Positions 8,073-17,042 of a stretch of 64,000 nucleotides of DNA are shown piece after piece. How positions within the stretch are numbered: the first letter of the stretch is position 1; every line of letters starts with the position of its first letter. The stretch is from Skermanella mucosa (GTDB taxonomy: Bacteria; Pseudomonadota; Alphaproteobacteria; Azospirillales; Azospirillaceae), in assembly GCF_016765655.2 (NCBI RefSeq), contig NZ_CP086107.1, positions 604,739 through 668,738 of the forward strand. Reading direction: 5' to 3'. A program made the position numbers and the translations under genes. Under the pieces are notes generated by a model, which had not been told where the DNA came from, ran no database searches, and saw only the letters and a program-made list of their open reading frames with translations.

Positions 8073-9782
8073 TTACCCCTCTCGCGTGACGCGCAGGATT
8101 TCCTGGTACGAGGTAAGGCCTGCCAGCGCCTTCCTCATGCCGTCATCGAACAGCGTGCTCATGCCCTCCTCGACCGCGGCGCGGTGGAGGACGCGGCTCT
8201 CGGACCGCCGGAGCACGAGCTGACGTATGTGGTCCGACATGATCAGGGTCTCGAGGATTGTCGTCCGCCCCCTGTAGCCGGTACCGCCGCACTCCGGGCA
8301 GCCTGCGGGACGGTAGAGGGTGATCTCCTCATCCCCGGTGAAGCGCGCCAGACCAAGCTGGCCGGTCAGTTCGGGCAAGGCGCGGAAGGGCTGCCTGCAG
8401 CGCCGGCACAGGGTCCGGATCAGCCGCTGGGCGGAAACGCCGTTCAGGGTCGAGGTGACGAGATAATCGTCCAGACCCATGTCCACCAGCCGGGTGACGC
8501 TGGCGGCGGCGCTGTTGGTGTGCAGCGTCGACAGCACGAGGTGACCGGTCAGGGCTGCCTGGGCCGCGATCTGGGCCGTCGCCAGGTCGCGGATCTCGCC
8601 GACCAGGATGATGTTCGGGTCCTGGCGCAGGATGTGACGGAGTACATTGGCGAAATCCAGCCCGATCGCCGGCTTGACCTGGATCTGGTTGACGCCGTCG
8701 AGCTGGTACTCGACCGGGTCCTCGACGGTGATGATCTTGATCTCGGGCGTGTTCAGCCGGACCAGGGACGCGTAGAGCGTGGTCGTCTTCCCGCTGCCGG
8801 TCGGGCCGGTCACGAGGAAGATCCCGTCGGGCTGCTCGAGTCCGCGCAGATAGGTTTCCAGGTTGCGGTCGGCGATACCGAGGGCCGCGAAGTCGAGGGC
8901 GATCCGCTCCCGGTCGAGGGCACGGATCGCAATGGTCTCGCCGTAAAGCGTCGGCAGCGTCGACACACGGAGATCGATCGCCGAACCGTGCGCCGCGAAC
9001 TTGATGCGTCCGTCCTGGGGCAACCGGCGCTCTGCGATGTTCAGCTTGGCCATGATCTTGATGCGCGACGTGATCGCCGCCCTGAGGCGGAACGGCGGAG
9101 AGTCGCCTTCGCGCAGCACGCCGTCGATGCGGTAGCGCAGTCGCAGTCTCGTCTCGAAGGGTTCCAGATGGATGTCCGTGGCACCGATCTCGATCGCCCG
9201 TGTGATGATCCGGTTGACCAGGCGGATCACGGGAGCCTCGCTCGCCAAGTCCTTCAGGTGCTCGACATCGAGCGCAAGGGTATCATCCTCGGTATCCGAG
9301 CAGTCTTCGTCGTTCGCCGCTGCGCCGGGCCGCGCATACAGCCGGTCGATCGCCCGCTCGAGTTCACTGGGTACCGCGACGCGCGGATCCACCGCGCACC
9401 GGGCGACGGTCCGCACCGCGTCGATGGCGAAGGCGTCGTGGGGATCGGCCATCGCCAGGATCAGGGTTTCACCGGCGAAAGCCAGCGGCAGGACGGCGGA
9501 ATCGCGCAGAAAGCGCTGGCTGAGCTGATCCTCCAGGAGCGGCGCCTCGGGATAGTCCTGTTCGGCCACAAGCGGCAGGCCGCTGGTTTCGGCAATGGCC
9601 GAGGCCAGATCGCGTTCGGAGATCAGGCCCAACTTGACCAGGATGTGTCGGATCGGCTCGCCGCTGCTGGCACGGAGCCGAGAGACGCGCTCCAGGGATG
9701 CCCTGTCCAGCCGCCCGGTGCCAACCAGCATGTCAACCACCCGGTCATCGAGGATGGATTGTTTCTGCGCCGCCAGAGACAT
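8073..9782 (-). CDS. gspE: type II secretion ATPase GspE
   Basis: Cytoplasmic hexameric ATPase that powers pseudopilus assembly. N-terminal MshEN-type region (about residues 10-140), then the catalytic domain with Walker A GPTGSGKTTT, Asp box and Walker B IILVGEIRD, His box, and a CxxC...CxxC zinc motif (LCRRC ... CPECGGTGYRG), all typical of GspE. I chose the ATG at 9782 because AGGGGA stands 5 nt upstream; the longer frame to 9920 adds a low-complexity stretch. The gene is 175 nt downstream of gspO, so a local promoter is possible. Confidence 0.96.
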   Translation of the reverse strand: MSLAAQKQSILDDRVVDMLVGTGRLDRASLERVSRLRASSGEPIRHILVKLGLISERDLASAIAETSGLPLVAEQDYPEAPLLEDQLSQRFLRDSAVLPLAFAGETLILAMADPHDAFAIDAVRTVARCAVDPRVAVPSELERAIDRLYARPGAAANDEDCSDTEDDTLALDVEHLKDLASEAPVIRLVNRIITRAIEIGATDIHLEPFETRLRLRYRIDGVLREGDSPPFRLRAAITSRIKIMAKLNIAERRLPQDGRIKFAAHGSAIDLRVSTLPTLYGETIAIRALDRERIALDFAALGIADRNLETYLRGLEQPDGIFLVTGPTGSGKTTTLYASLVRLNTPEIKIITVEDPVEYQLDGVNQIQVKPAIGLDFANVLRHILRQDPNIILVGEIRDLATAQIAAQAALTGHLVLSTLHTNSAAASVTRLVDMGLDDYLVTSTLNGVSAQRLIRTLCRRCRQPFRALPELTGQLGLARFTGDEEITLYRPAGCPECGGTGYRGRTTILETLIMSDHIRQLVLRRSESRVLHRAAVEEGMSTLFDDGMRKALAGLTSYQEILRVTREG

Positions 9783-9957
9783 GACGTCCCCTGTCGTTCT
9801 TGTTCTTCGTTTCCCCGGTCGGGCGCGCATCGACCGCAAGCGAAACGCAGCGCTCCCGTTTTCCGAACAGGGTAGAAGGAACTCCCGCGCATTGCTACGC
9901 GCTGCACGGAATACCTCCAACGTCGGGAGTCATCCGGCGGGACTCGTACCCTCGGTG

Positions 9958-10608
9958 TCAGCCGATCTGCAGGGGTCCGTGCAGCCAGACGATCCAGAAC
10001 CCGAGCGCGAGATAGGGGCCGAAGGCGATCGGAGCATCCCCGGTGCCGCAGCACCGGCTGCAGGAGGAAACAAAACTGACGGAAAGCGCCGTGACCGCGG
10101 CGATCAGGACCACGCTGGGCAGGCCGGCCCACCCGACCCAGGCGCCGGCGGCGGCCAGCAGCTTCGCGTCGCCGAGGCCGATCCCCTCGCGCCCCCGCAG
10201 CATCCGGTAAATCCGGCGGATGGCGGACACGCTGGCGTATCCGGCGACGACCCCGATCCCTTGCGCCGTGACCGCGCCGGTCGTCAGCCACGACACCACC
10301 AGCCCGGCCGGAACCAGCGGCAGGATCAGAGGGTCCGGCAGCCAGTAATGCCTCAGGTCGCTCATGGCCGCCGCGATCAGAACCCATCCAAGCGCGCAGC
10401 CGGCCCAGGAGAGCGGTTCCGGAAGGACGGCGCAGGACCAGAAAGCGGCTCCAAGGGAGGCGGCGGCTGCGCTGGCGAAGGATCGATCCGGGGGATCGTT
10501 CGGACTCCGATCATCGGTCGGCAGCTGTCCGAGCCCCACGGAAATCAGGCCGCCGGCCGTCAGGGAAAGGGCAATGATTGTGAGATACATGCCTGCCGAA
10601 AAGGTCAT
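9958..10608 (-). CDS. gspO: prepilin peptidase, short form (GspO/A24 family)
   Basis: Membrane aspartyl protease that cleaves the prepilin leaders of GspH, I, J and K. Both catalytic Asp motifs are visible: DLRHYWLPDPLILPL and GLGDAKLLAAAGAW. About 216 residues with roughly six hydrophobic segments. The N-terminal methyltransferase domain and its zinc Cys pairs found in full-length PilD/GspO are absent, so this is a peptidase-only form like TadV/CpaA-type or archaeal enzymes; N-methylation would need another enzyme. ATG at 10608 chosen because upstream in-frame sequence lies inside gspK in another frame. Confidence 0.85.
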   Translation of the reverse strand: MTFSAGMYLTIIALSLTAGGLISVGLGQLPTDDRSPNDPPDRSFASAAAASLGAAFWSCAVLPEPLSWAGCALGWVLIAAAMSDLRHYWLPDPLILPLVPAGLVVSWLTTGAVTAQGIGVVAGYASVSAIRRIYRMLRGREGIGLGDAKLLAAAGAWVGWAGLPSVVLIAAVTALSVSFVSSCSRCCGTGDAPIAFGPYLALGFWIVWLHGPLQIG

Positions 10609-10633
10609 GCCGTTTGCTTGTTCATGCGGTTCC

Positions 10634-11590
10634 TCACCCGTTCCGGGTCGGCACGATGGGACGGCCTGTGGTCCACCCCAGGACGCGGTAGGGCAGTTCC
10701 GGATCCCGGGAGCAGTATATCCGGGCGACACGGACATACCGGCCACCGCCTGGCGTGGCGGCCTGGGCCCGTATGACGAAGACCTCCCGCTCCGAGGGTG
10801 CAATCCGTTCCCTGGTCGCGGAGCCCCGTCCCCGCAAGTCGCGCCCATATCCCGTGTCGCCATTTCTCAAGGCATTTTCCGAAGGTGCCTCGCGGGCCGG
10901 GCGGGGGTCAGCCGTCAGGATGCGATCGAGTTCGGCGCGCATGAAGCCCGTGACAGCGTAAACGACCTCGTCCGACGCCACATCCGGATCAAGCCGCGAG
11001 AGACGACTGTCCGCGGTGACATATGGCAGTATGCGCCGATACACCGCAGGCGTTATTCCGTCGACTTGCTGGAGTTCCTCCACGACGTCGAAGAACCTGT
11101 TTCCAGACGCCCCCGGATCGCCCATACCGGGGGCGGCCTGGGCCCAAGCTGTCGACGACCCGGGGCCAGGACGCCGGAACGACGTGATAGCTCTTGCCAG
11201 AAGGACTCCCTCTGCGGGCGTCATTCCGGTCGCGGTCATCAATCGGGCGAGTTCTTCCGCGGTGGCATAGTTGAGGTTCAGCAGACCGGCTTCATCCTGA
11301 ACCGACAGGACGACCGTGCCGCCGCCGACGGGAATATCGAACGGCGTGCCGTCCTCAGGCAGGATCCTGACCCCCTGCGGGTCGAGCAGCGCCAGGATGG
11401 CGAGGTGAACGCCAGCGTCGGCGGTGGCTTCGGCCTGCGCCGAGATCAGGTGATTGCGCGCCAAGGCGACACTGGTTCTGGAGTTTGTTGTTGCATTGGT
11501 GGCGATCAAGGCCAGCAGCATTATGGTCCATAGAACGCTCAGCAGCGCCATGCCGCGCTGGGACTCGCGTCGCGACGTTCGGCGGTTCAT
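10634..11590 (-). CDS. gspK: type II secretion pseudopilin GspK
   Basis: Large minor pseudopilin at the pseudopilus tip. The leader ends in RGMALLSVLWTIMLLAL, the GspK version of the prepilin motif, and the mature part carries the helix-hairpin-helix-like region (AGLLNLNYATAEELARLM ... QQVDGITPAVYRRILPY) expected of GspK. Length about 318 residues. ATG at 11590 is preferred; an alternative in-frame ATG at 11617 exists. It is the first gsp gene of the operon in this window and lies only about 150 bp from an IS6-family end, so the original promoter region may have been altered. Confidence 0.9.
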   Translation of the reverse strand: MNRRTSRRESQRGMALLSVLWTIMLLALIATNATTNSRTSVALARNHLISAQAEATADAGVHLAILALLDPQGVRILPEDGTPFDIPVGGGTVVLSVQDEAGLLNLNYATAEELARLMTATGMTPAEGVLLARAITSFRRPGPGSSTAWAQAAPGMGDPGASGNRFFDVVEELQQVDGITPAVYRRILPYVTADSRLSRLDPDVASDEVVYAVTGFMRAELDRILTADPRPAREAPSENALRNGDTGYGRDLRGRGSATRERIAPSEREVFVIRAQAATPGGGRYVRVARIYCSRDPELPYRVLGWTTGRPIVPTRNG

Positions 11591-11800
11591 GCGCCAACCT
11601 GGAGTCTTGGGCGACATGCTCTTGACCGGGCTGCGGGCTCTGCACGAAGTAAACCCCCATTTCGGTGGAATTGGAAGGAACTGCCTCATGCACCGCTAGC
11701 GCTGGCGCTTTGGTTGGTGCGAGTTCTCCGCGCAATTGGGTTCTGTCAGCTTTCGGGGCAAGTTGCGCAGCGGACAGGCGTCTGGCTGCCATTAGCTGTA

Positions 11801-12225
11801 TCAGGCGGCGGAGATCAGGCCCCGAAGCGCGGCCACGCGCTGGACGTGGATAACCCGCCGACGGGCGAGCGAGATGGTCTGGTTGATGTAGCAGGTCGGG
11901 TGGAGGAAGTTGCGGATCTCATCAAAGGCTCGGCAGAAGCGATGAGCCGCATCGAAGTTCTTGAAGCCGCGCATTGACCGGTAGCGTCCTTTTATTCCCC
12001 GGTGATCTTGCTCAATCACGTTGTTTTTGTACTGACTGGTGCGGTGGTCGACGTCCGTGCCGAGTTCCTCGGTGATGGCCCTGGGATAGCTGGTATGGCC
12101 GTCGGTGGTGACCTGCTCAGGCTCGACCTGGGTGACCGACTTGGCCGAGCGGAGGAACGCCTTGGCGGCGGCGAGATCGCGGGTCTCGCTCAGGTAGACG
12201 TCGACCAGATTGCCGTCGCGGTCGA
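11801..12225 (-). pseudogene. IS6-family transposase, C-terminal part
   Basis: The minus-strand frame carries the second half of the DDE domain of an IS6-family transposase: DRDGNLVDVYLS, TTDGHTSYPRAITEELG and NNVIEQDHRGIKGRYRSM, which is the family hallmark around the catalytic Glu. It ends with a normal C-terminus and stop at 11801. The N-terminal half is at 13550-13949, beyond the inserted IS256-family element. Confidence 0.85.
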
Positions 12226-13549
12226 TCGAGAGTGTCAGGAATTTCGTGTGATGGCGGGCGGTTTCGCATGATCAGGCGAATGCCTTTGTGAAGCGCTCAC
12301 CGAAGAGGACGGCGAACTGAGCCTTTGCCATGGCCCATTCGCGTGCCGGCATGGTCCACTGTTTCTCGGTCCTGTGCAAGACCAGGAAGATCAGCTTCAG
12401 GGCGGCATCGTCAGTCGGGAAGTGGCCTCGGGCGCGAACGGCCCGGCGGAGCTTGGCATTCAAGGATTCGATGGCGTTGGTGGTGTACAGGATGCGCCGG
12501 ACCTCGGCCGGGAAGGCGTAGAACGGCACCACCTCGTTCCAGGCGCGGCGCCAGCACGGGCTGATGGCCGGATACTTGCGTCCCCAGGCGCTGTCCTCGA
12601 AGGCTTCCAGCGCGGCCTCGGCGGCCGTGGCGTCGATCGCCCGGTAGATGTCCTTCAGGGCGGCTGCGACGGCCCGGCGGTCCTTCCAGGAGACGAACTC
12701 CAGGCTGTTGCGCAGCAGGTGCACGATGCAGGTCTGGACCATGGCCTGCGGGAACACCGCCTGGATGGCGTCGGGAAAGCCCTTCAGCCCGTCGACCACG
12801 GCGATCAGGATGTCCTCCACGCCGCGGTTGCGCAGCTCGTTCAGGACACGCAGCCAGAACTTGGCGCCCTCGTTCTGCTCCAGCCACAGGCCGAGGATCT
12901 CCTTGGTGCCGTCGGCCCGCACACCGAGGGCCACGTGGACGGCCTTGTTGCGGACCAGTCCCTCGTCGCGGACCTTGACCCGCAGGGCGTCGAAGAACAC
13001 CAGCGGGTAGACCGGCTCCAGCGGCCGGGCCTGCCAGGTGGCGATCTCGTCCAGCACGGCGTCGGTCACGGCGCTGATCAGGTCGGGCGAGACCTCCACG
13101 CCGTAGAGTTCGCGCAGGTGCCCGACGATCTCCCGGACGCTCATGCCGCGGGCATACATCGATACGATCTTGTCGTCAAAGCCGGGAAAGCGCCGCTGGT
13201 ACTTGGCGATGAGCTGCGGATCGAAGGTCGCCCGCCGATCGCGCGGGATCTCCAGCTCCAGCTTGCCGGTGTCGCTCAGCACCGTCTTGCGGCCGTAGCC
13301 GTTCCGGCCGTTGCCGGCCTCGTCCTCGCCGGCGAGATGATGGTCCATCTCGGCATTCAGCGCCCGCTCGGCAAGCGCCTTCTTCAGGCCGTCCAGAAGG
13401 CCGTTCGGATCGAACGCGCTCTTCGCGTCGGACACGGCAAGAAGTTGGTCGAGCAGGGCGTCAGGGATGACGGGTGGTTTGCGACGAGCCATGCGGGATC
13501 TCCTTTTCTCCCAGTATGCCCGCCCTCACACGAAATTCCTGACACTCTC
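12226..13549. mobile_element. IS256-family insertion sequence (first copy)
   Basis: Terminal inverted repeats GAGAGTGTCAGGAATTTCG begin near 12228 and end at 13549 in inverse orientation. The repeat CGGTCGA flanks the element on both sides (12219-12225 and 13550-13556), consistent with a short or eroded target duplication. One transposase gene fills the element. It splits the IS6-family transposase. Confidence 0.85.
12272..13492 (-). CDS. IS256-family (Mutator) transposase
   Basis: Full-length DDE transposase of 406 residues that moves the surrounding element. Visible hallmarks are the GRNGYGRKTVLSDTGKLELE N-terminal segment, FFDALRVKVRDEG, the IAVVDGLKGFPDAI second catalytic region, CIVHLLRNSLEFV, and the C-terminal TTNAIESLNAKLRRAVR block of the Mutator superfamily. 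Ends are intact and no stop or frameshift is seen, so the copy is probably active. The ATG at 13492 is preceded by GGAGATCC. Confidence 0.95.
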   Translation of the reverse strand: MARRKPPVIPDALLDQLLAVSDAKSAFDPNGLLDGLKKALAERALNAEMDHHLAGEDEAGNGRNGYGRKTVLSDTGKLELEIPRDRRATFDPQLIAKYQRRFPGFDDKIVSMYARGMSVREIVGHLRELYGVEVSPDLISAVTDAVLDEIATWQARPLEPVYPLVFFDALRVKVRDEGLVRNKAVHVALGVRADGTKEILGLWLEQNEGAKFWLRVLNELRNRGVEDILIAVVDGLKGFPDAIQAVFPQAMVQTCIVHLLRNSLEFVSWKDRRAVAAALKDIYRAIDATAAEAALEAFEDSAWGRKYPAISPCWRRAWNEVVPFYAFPAEVRRILYTTNAIESLNAKLRRAVRARGHFPTDDAALKLIFLVLHRTEKQWTMPAREWAMAKAQFAVLFGERFTKAFA

Positions 13550-13949
13550 CGGTCGACGCCCGGTACAGATAGCACCACTCACCGGCGACTTTGACGTAGG
13601 TCTCATCGATGTGCCAGCACCGGCCGGCTTTGCCGGCCCGGCGCTGGCGCAGGCCCTCGGTGAGCAGTGGGGCCAGCCTGGCTTCCCAGTCGCGCACCGC
13701 CTCGTGGGTGAACACCAGGCCCCGGATCAGAAACATTTCGGCAAGGTCGCGCAAGCTCAGCTTGTAGCGCAGCCTCCAGAAGACCACGAGAAACACGATG
13801 TCGGTCGGGACCTGGACCCGGTTCAATGCCGTGCCGGTCCGTTCATTGTATCGCCGCCCGCATTCCCGGCAGCGGAATCGCCGGAAGCCATGGACAGTTC
13901 GCTCTTCCCGCTCGGTGGTCGACGACGAGTGGCAGTGCGGGCAGTTCAT
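13550..13949 (-). pseudogene. IS6-family transposase, N-terminal part
   Basis: The frame starts with MNCPHCHSSST and contains the zinc-ribbon-like CRECGRRYNERTGT, then FWRLRYKLSLRDLAEM, HEAVRDWEARLAPLL and WHIDETYVKVAGEWCYLYRA, the IS6-family region with the first catalytic Asp. The frame is cut after LYRAST by the IS256-family element; reading then resumes at 12225 with DRDGNLVD. Confidence 0.85.
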
Positions 13950-14040
13950 GGCGGCTCTCTTGATCACTCAAAACGGGGGCCCGGGAACCTATCCGTCAAC
14001 GTCGCTCTCGGCAAGCTGCCCTGAGATCTGACAGAACCGA

Positions 14041-14090
14041 TAGGCCCACTGCATCTATGCTGAGCTCGCTGCACCAACGCCCATCCCCGT
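14041..14090. repeat. IS5-like terminal sequence, also found at 33.7 kb
   Basis: About 40 bp here (starting GCCCACTGCATCTATG) are nearly identical to 33711-33750, which lies directly behind an IS5-family transposase remnant. The shared block is followed by unrelated DNA. I infer the worn end of a second IS5-type element, against which the IS6-family element sits. Confidence 0.5.
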
Positions 14091-14340
14091 CCCATACCCG
14101 CCAGCCACCCGCCTCCGCAAGCCCCGGAGCTCAAGTTGACGGTACCTTCAGAACAGCTGAAACAAAACCGCTTTAGGATCATTCATTATGCAAATTTAAT
14201 ATAAAAATATAAGTCTAATAGATTAATCCTATTTATTATTATTTGAAAACCGATATAGGCTCTATACAACATTCGTCTGCAGGTTAATTTCATACAAAGT
14301 AATCTGAGCTTTTGGTTCTTTGTTGTTTTGGAGGAAGCTA

Positions 14341-15048
14341 ATGCCGACCGGACATGAAGTCCTCAAACTTGCTAGAACGCGCATCGGTCAGGATTACGTT
14401 AATGTATGTGTCCCAAAAAACAATTCTAACTGGCAAGGCCCGTGGGACTGTGCTGAATTCGTATCCTGGCTCATATATCAAGTAGGTGGCTTTCTATATG
14501 GTTGCACAAATAATGCTGGAAACCCAGCGACGACAGAAGCCTATACTGGCGCGTGGAAGCGAGACTCGCAGAAGATCGGCATCCGTATCGACTGGCAAGT
14601 TGCTATTGCGACGGAGGGGGCGATGCTGCTGCGTTATCCTCCCACTGAGGGAGCAATGGGGCATATAGCAGTTAGCGATGGAAAAGGTGGCACAGTCGAA
14701 GCTAAAGGAAAACAGTTTGGTGTGTGCGTTGACAGGTCTTCTGGTCGAAATTGGGATACTGGCGTACTAGTTCCAGGCTTTGATTATGTTCCTGCGAACC
14801 AAGGGATCGCTATCGACGGAGTAGAACTCCTTTACATGATCGGTATGCCGAATATGCGGCGTGAAGTTGTTCGAGCTATTCAACGCGCACTCGCCGATGC
14901 CGGCTTTAATCCCGGTCCGATTGACGGCATCTATGGCCACAACACAGCTGCTGCTGTTGCAGCTTTCCAAGCGACTAATGGGTTAGTTGTGGACGGACAA
15001 GTAGGTATGCAGACGGCTATTCGGCTAAAGGTTGATTTAACTGTTTAA
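14341..15048 (+). CDS. NlpC/P60-like peptidase with peptidoglycan-binding domain
   Basis: Probable cell-wall hydrolase of 235 residues. The N-terminal papain-like domain shows the catalytic Cys in GPWDCAEFVSW (Cys37) and a candidate His in GAMGHIAVSDGKG (His108). Residues about 173-230 form a PG_binding_1 domain (RREVVRAIQRALADAGF, PGPIDGIYGHNTAAAVAAFQ). No signal peptide is seen, as in phage endolysins or secreted effectors that use a dedicated exporter. The ATG at 14341 follows GGAGGAAGC. It sits behind about 170 bp of AT-rich DNA and is poorer in G+C than its neighbours, suggesting recent transfer. Whether it is a prophage endolysin relic, an effector or a spore-like hydrolase cannot be told. 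Confidence 0.7.
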   Translation: MPTGHEVLKLARTRIGQDYVNVCVPKNNSNWQGPWDCAEFVSWLIYQVGGFLYGCTNNAGNPATTEAYTGAWKRDSQKIGIRIDWQVAIATEGAMLLRYPPTEGAMGHIAVSDGKGGTVEAKGKQFGVCVDRSSGRNWDTGVLVPGFDYVPANQGIAIDGVELLYMIGMPNMRREVVRAIQRALADAGFNPGPIDGIYGHNTAAAVAAFQATNGLVVDGQVGMQTAIRLKVDLTV

Positions 15049-15090
15049 TGGGAAACGCTCTTGGGATCAAGTGTGTTGGACGATAAAGGC

Positions 15091-15230
15091 TTATGCTCGG
15101 CGCCGAAGCGAGTCAAAGTAGTTGTCGCCCTTCTCATGCGCGGTGTCACGCTCCGGGCTGAGTGTAACGGCGGCGATGGGTCGCACGTCGCGCCTGTTCA
15201 TCGGCGCGAATTCGTGGTCCGGGCGTGCTG
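15091..15230 (-). pseudogene. IS3-family transposase C-terminal remnant
   Basis: The minus-strand translation contains PIAAVTLSPERDTAHEKGDNYFDSL before a stop, which closely parallels PIGAVTLNPERDAAI and HDTGDNYLDLL at 19.77-19.90 kb. Both are the extreme C-terminus and end region of the same kind of IS3-family element. The rest of the element is missing here. Confidence 0.55.
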
Positions 15231-15543
15231 TTAGAGGGTGTGCCGTTCCGCGAGGATCTGCCGGTCCCGTGAGCGGTTACACCCGAGTTGCCCAGGCAAC
15301 CCGACTTGCCGCCAACTTGACAATATCAGTTGACTTGGCCTGGGCGGTGAGCATGGAAGGAACCGTGGATTGCGGGTACTGTGCGGTACGCCTTGCCGGC
15401 GGAAGCCGAGAGGATTACCGCACCGCGCCGGGAGAGGCAATGACGGTGTGGGAAGTCAGGTTACATGCGGCCCCGAAGTCGGGCGTCCTCACCCGGGCCT
15501 TCCGGGTGAGGACGCCCGCCGGATCGATCAGGGCACCCGACCA
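15231..15543. other. intergenic stretch with a strong hairpin
   Basis: No credible gene. The notable element is a perfect 17-bp inverted repeat with a 5-nt loop at 15480-15518, listed separately. Confidence 0.5.
15480..15518 (-). terminator. perfect 17-bp stem-loop behind the HEAT-repeat gene
   Basis: Arms 15480-15496 and 15502-15518 are fully complementary around a GCCTT loop. It lies 26 nt past the stop codon of the minus-strand HEAT-repeat gene. There is no U-run on either side, so it may act as a 3'-end stabiliser or a bidirectional barrier rather than a classical intrinsic terminator. Confidence 0.5.
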
Positions 15544-16974
15544 TCAGCGGCGCAGGTACCCGTCGAGAATCGAGAGGGTCTTCTGCCAGCCCGGAGCCGA
15601 TCGAAACCGATCCTGCGCCTCTTCCAGCCCGGTGCGGATATCCGCCCGGAATGCCGGATCCAGATCGCCGCGCGGCAGCCAGGAACCAAGGACGGTCACG
15701 GAATTGTAGACCAGGTTGCCGTTGTTCGACTCCTTCAACTGGGAGAACAGCAGCTCCCCGGTGCGTTTCAGCGACTCCGGATCGACGAGGCTGTTGAGGA
15801 GCAGAGCGGCGGTCTTGCGCATGGTATCATCCGAATGGCCCAGGAGCTTGACGACCGCTTCCGCCCCGTCCTGCGGAAGCTTGACGTCGGCGGGAGCCAT
15901 GAGCGCCAGCGCCGTGACCGCGCCGAGTTGGATACGGTATGTGGGATTCGGCGCTGTCAGGGCCGCGATGAGGGCGGGAACCGCAGGGGCGCCGATACGC
16001 GCAAGCTCGCTGCGTGCCAAGCGCCGCTGCTCGCCGTCCAGCTGGCTGATCAGCGCGCCGACCTCGTCCGGATTGGGCTCCGGCAGGTTGGCGACGGCGT
16101 TGGCGGCCGCCTGCTGCAGCTCGTTCTTGATCGGGAGGACGCCTGCCGAGGTGGTATCGAACGCAGGAGCCGTGGTGATCTGACCGGACGGTTCTTGGTC
16201 CGATGCCGATATGGCTTGCTTGACGACGAGGTCATCCAGGGCGGCATTCAGGCGTCCGTTCAAGTCAATCATCTCCTTGTCGGTCGGCTCTTCCGCAAGT
16301 TGTGACCGCGCGAGGGCCTTGACAATGCTGTCGCGGAGCCGCTGGCGGAGCTCCGGGTTGTCGGAAGGAATGTTCATGCCGAGGATGGAGCGAGCCACCT
16401 CCTTCCGGATGCCGATGCTGGCGGTGGTCGCCATGATCTGGTCGAGAGCGTTCAACGCGGCACTCTTGATGCCCTGATCGCCGGTCCGCTGCGCGAACGG
16501 AACCCACAATGCCAACTCGCGCTTTTCAGCCCCGATGTCGGCAAGCATGTCGTCGTTGTTTGAGAGCAAGGCAAAGTAGAGTGGAAGTTTGTGAATGGAT
16601 TCTTCTTGCTTTGAATCAAGCTTTCCATCGTCGTCTATCGACGCGTCAGTCCGTATCTTCATCAGGGAGATCGTGATCCTGGCCTTGGCCTGATCTTTCA
16701 ATGTAGAGTCTTTGACATGCTGGTTGATGTTGGCAACCATGTCGTCGATGATCTTGGTTCGGCCGACGCGTTGATCCAGAGCGCTTTGCAACCTTTCCTG
16801 CTCATGGCTGAGCTGCCATTGGATCACGCCCAGGATGATGGTAACGATCGGCGTAAGGACGGCGATCACGTCCTTGAACCGTTCCCAAGTGAACCAGGAA
16901 TGCCGCGTCCCGCCACTGGGACCCGCCCCCGCCCCGGTCGGTTCATGCCGTTGCGGATTGTCCGGGTTAGACAT
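15544..16974 (-). CDS. membrane-anchored HEAT-repeat-like protein
   Basis: Unknown function. The 476-residue protein has a hydrophilic N-terminus, one membrane helix at about residues 36-53 (VIAVLTPIVTIILGVIQW), a short coiled coil (SHEQERLQSALDQR), then a mostly helical region that ends in HEAT-like repeats (VGALISQLDGEQRRLARSEL, AVPALIAALTAPNPTYRIQL, AVVKLLGHSDDTMRKTAALL). HEAT repeats usually bind proteins, so a scaffold or adaptor at the inner membrane is likely. ATG at 16974 follows GGGAGG. It is the last gene of an operon, 68 nt after the NlpC/P60-lysozyme gene. Confidence 0.7.
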   Translation of the reverse strand: MSNPDNPQRHEPTGAGAGPSGGTRHSWFTWERFKDVIAVLTPIVTIILGVIQWQLSHEQERLQSALDQRVGRTKIIDDMVANINQHVKDSTLKDQAKARITISLMKIRTDASIDDDGKLDSKQEESIHKLPLYFALLSNNDDMLADIGAEKRELALWVPFAQRTGDQGIKSAALNALDQIMATTASIGIRKEVARSILGMNIPSDNPELRQRLRDSIVKALARSQLAEEPTDKEMIDLNGRLNAALDDLVVKQAISASDQEPSGQITTAPAFDTTSAGVLPIKNELQQAAANAVANLPEPNPDEVGALISQLDGEQRRLARSELARIGAPAVPALIAALTAPNPTYRIQLGAVTALALMAPADVKLPQDGAEAVVKLLGHSDDTMRKTAALLLNSLVDPESLKRTGELLFSQLKESNNGNLVYNSVTVLGSWLPRGDLDPAFRADIRTGLEEAQDRFRSAPGWQKTLSILDGYLRR

Positions 16975-17042
16975 CGTCGGCCTCCCACGCCCTGATCAGT
17001 CGCTGTCCAGGTTTTCTGCCCATGCCGGTGGCTCCGCCGGCT

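Larger units (their letters stand above)
11739..14038. mobile_element. IS6-family element interrupted by an IS256-family element
   Basis: The ends are imperfect inverted repeats: GGTTCTGTCAG at 11739 and its complement ending at 14038, with matching sequence continuing about 25 bp inward. The transposase gene inside is of the IS6 type and is cut in two by the element at 12226-13549. Flanking octamers (CGCAATTG left, GATAGGCC right) do not match, so no target duplication is visible; the right flank is itself an IS5-like terminal sequence. Confidence 0.8.

Noticed and set aside
6647..9875. Long plus-strand frames of 480 and 701 codons opposite gspF and gspE
   Set aside because: Antisense shadows with skewed composition; gspF and gspE are certain on the other strand.
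12374..13594. Plus-strand frame of 406 codons opposite the IS256 transposase
   Set aside because: Same length as and opposite to a certain transposase gene; no family signature.
11739..14038. Target duplication around the first IS6 element
   Set aside because: The flanking octamers CGCAATTG and GATAGGCC differ.
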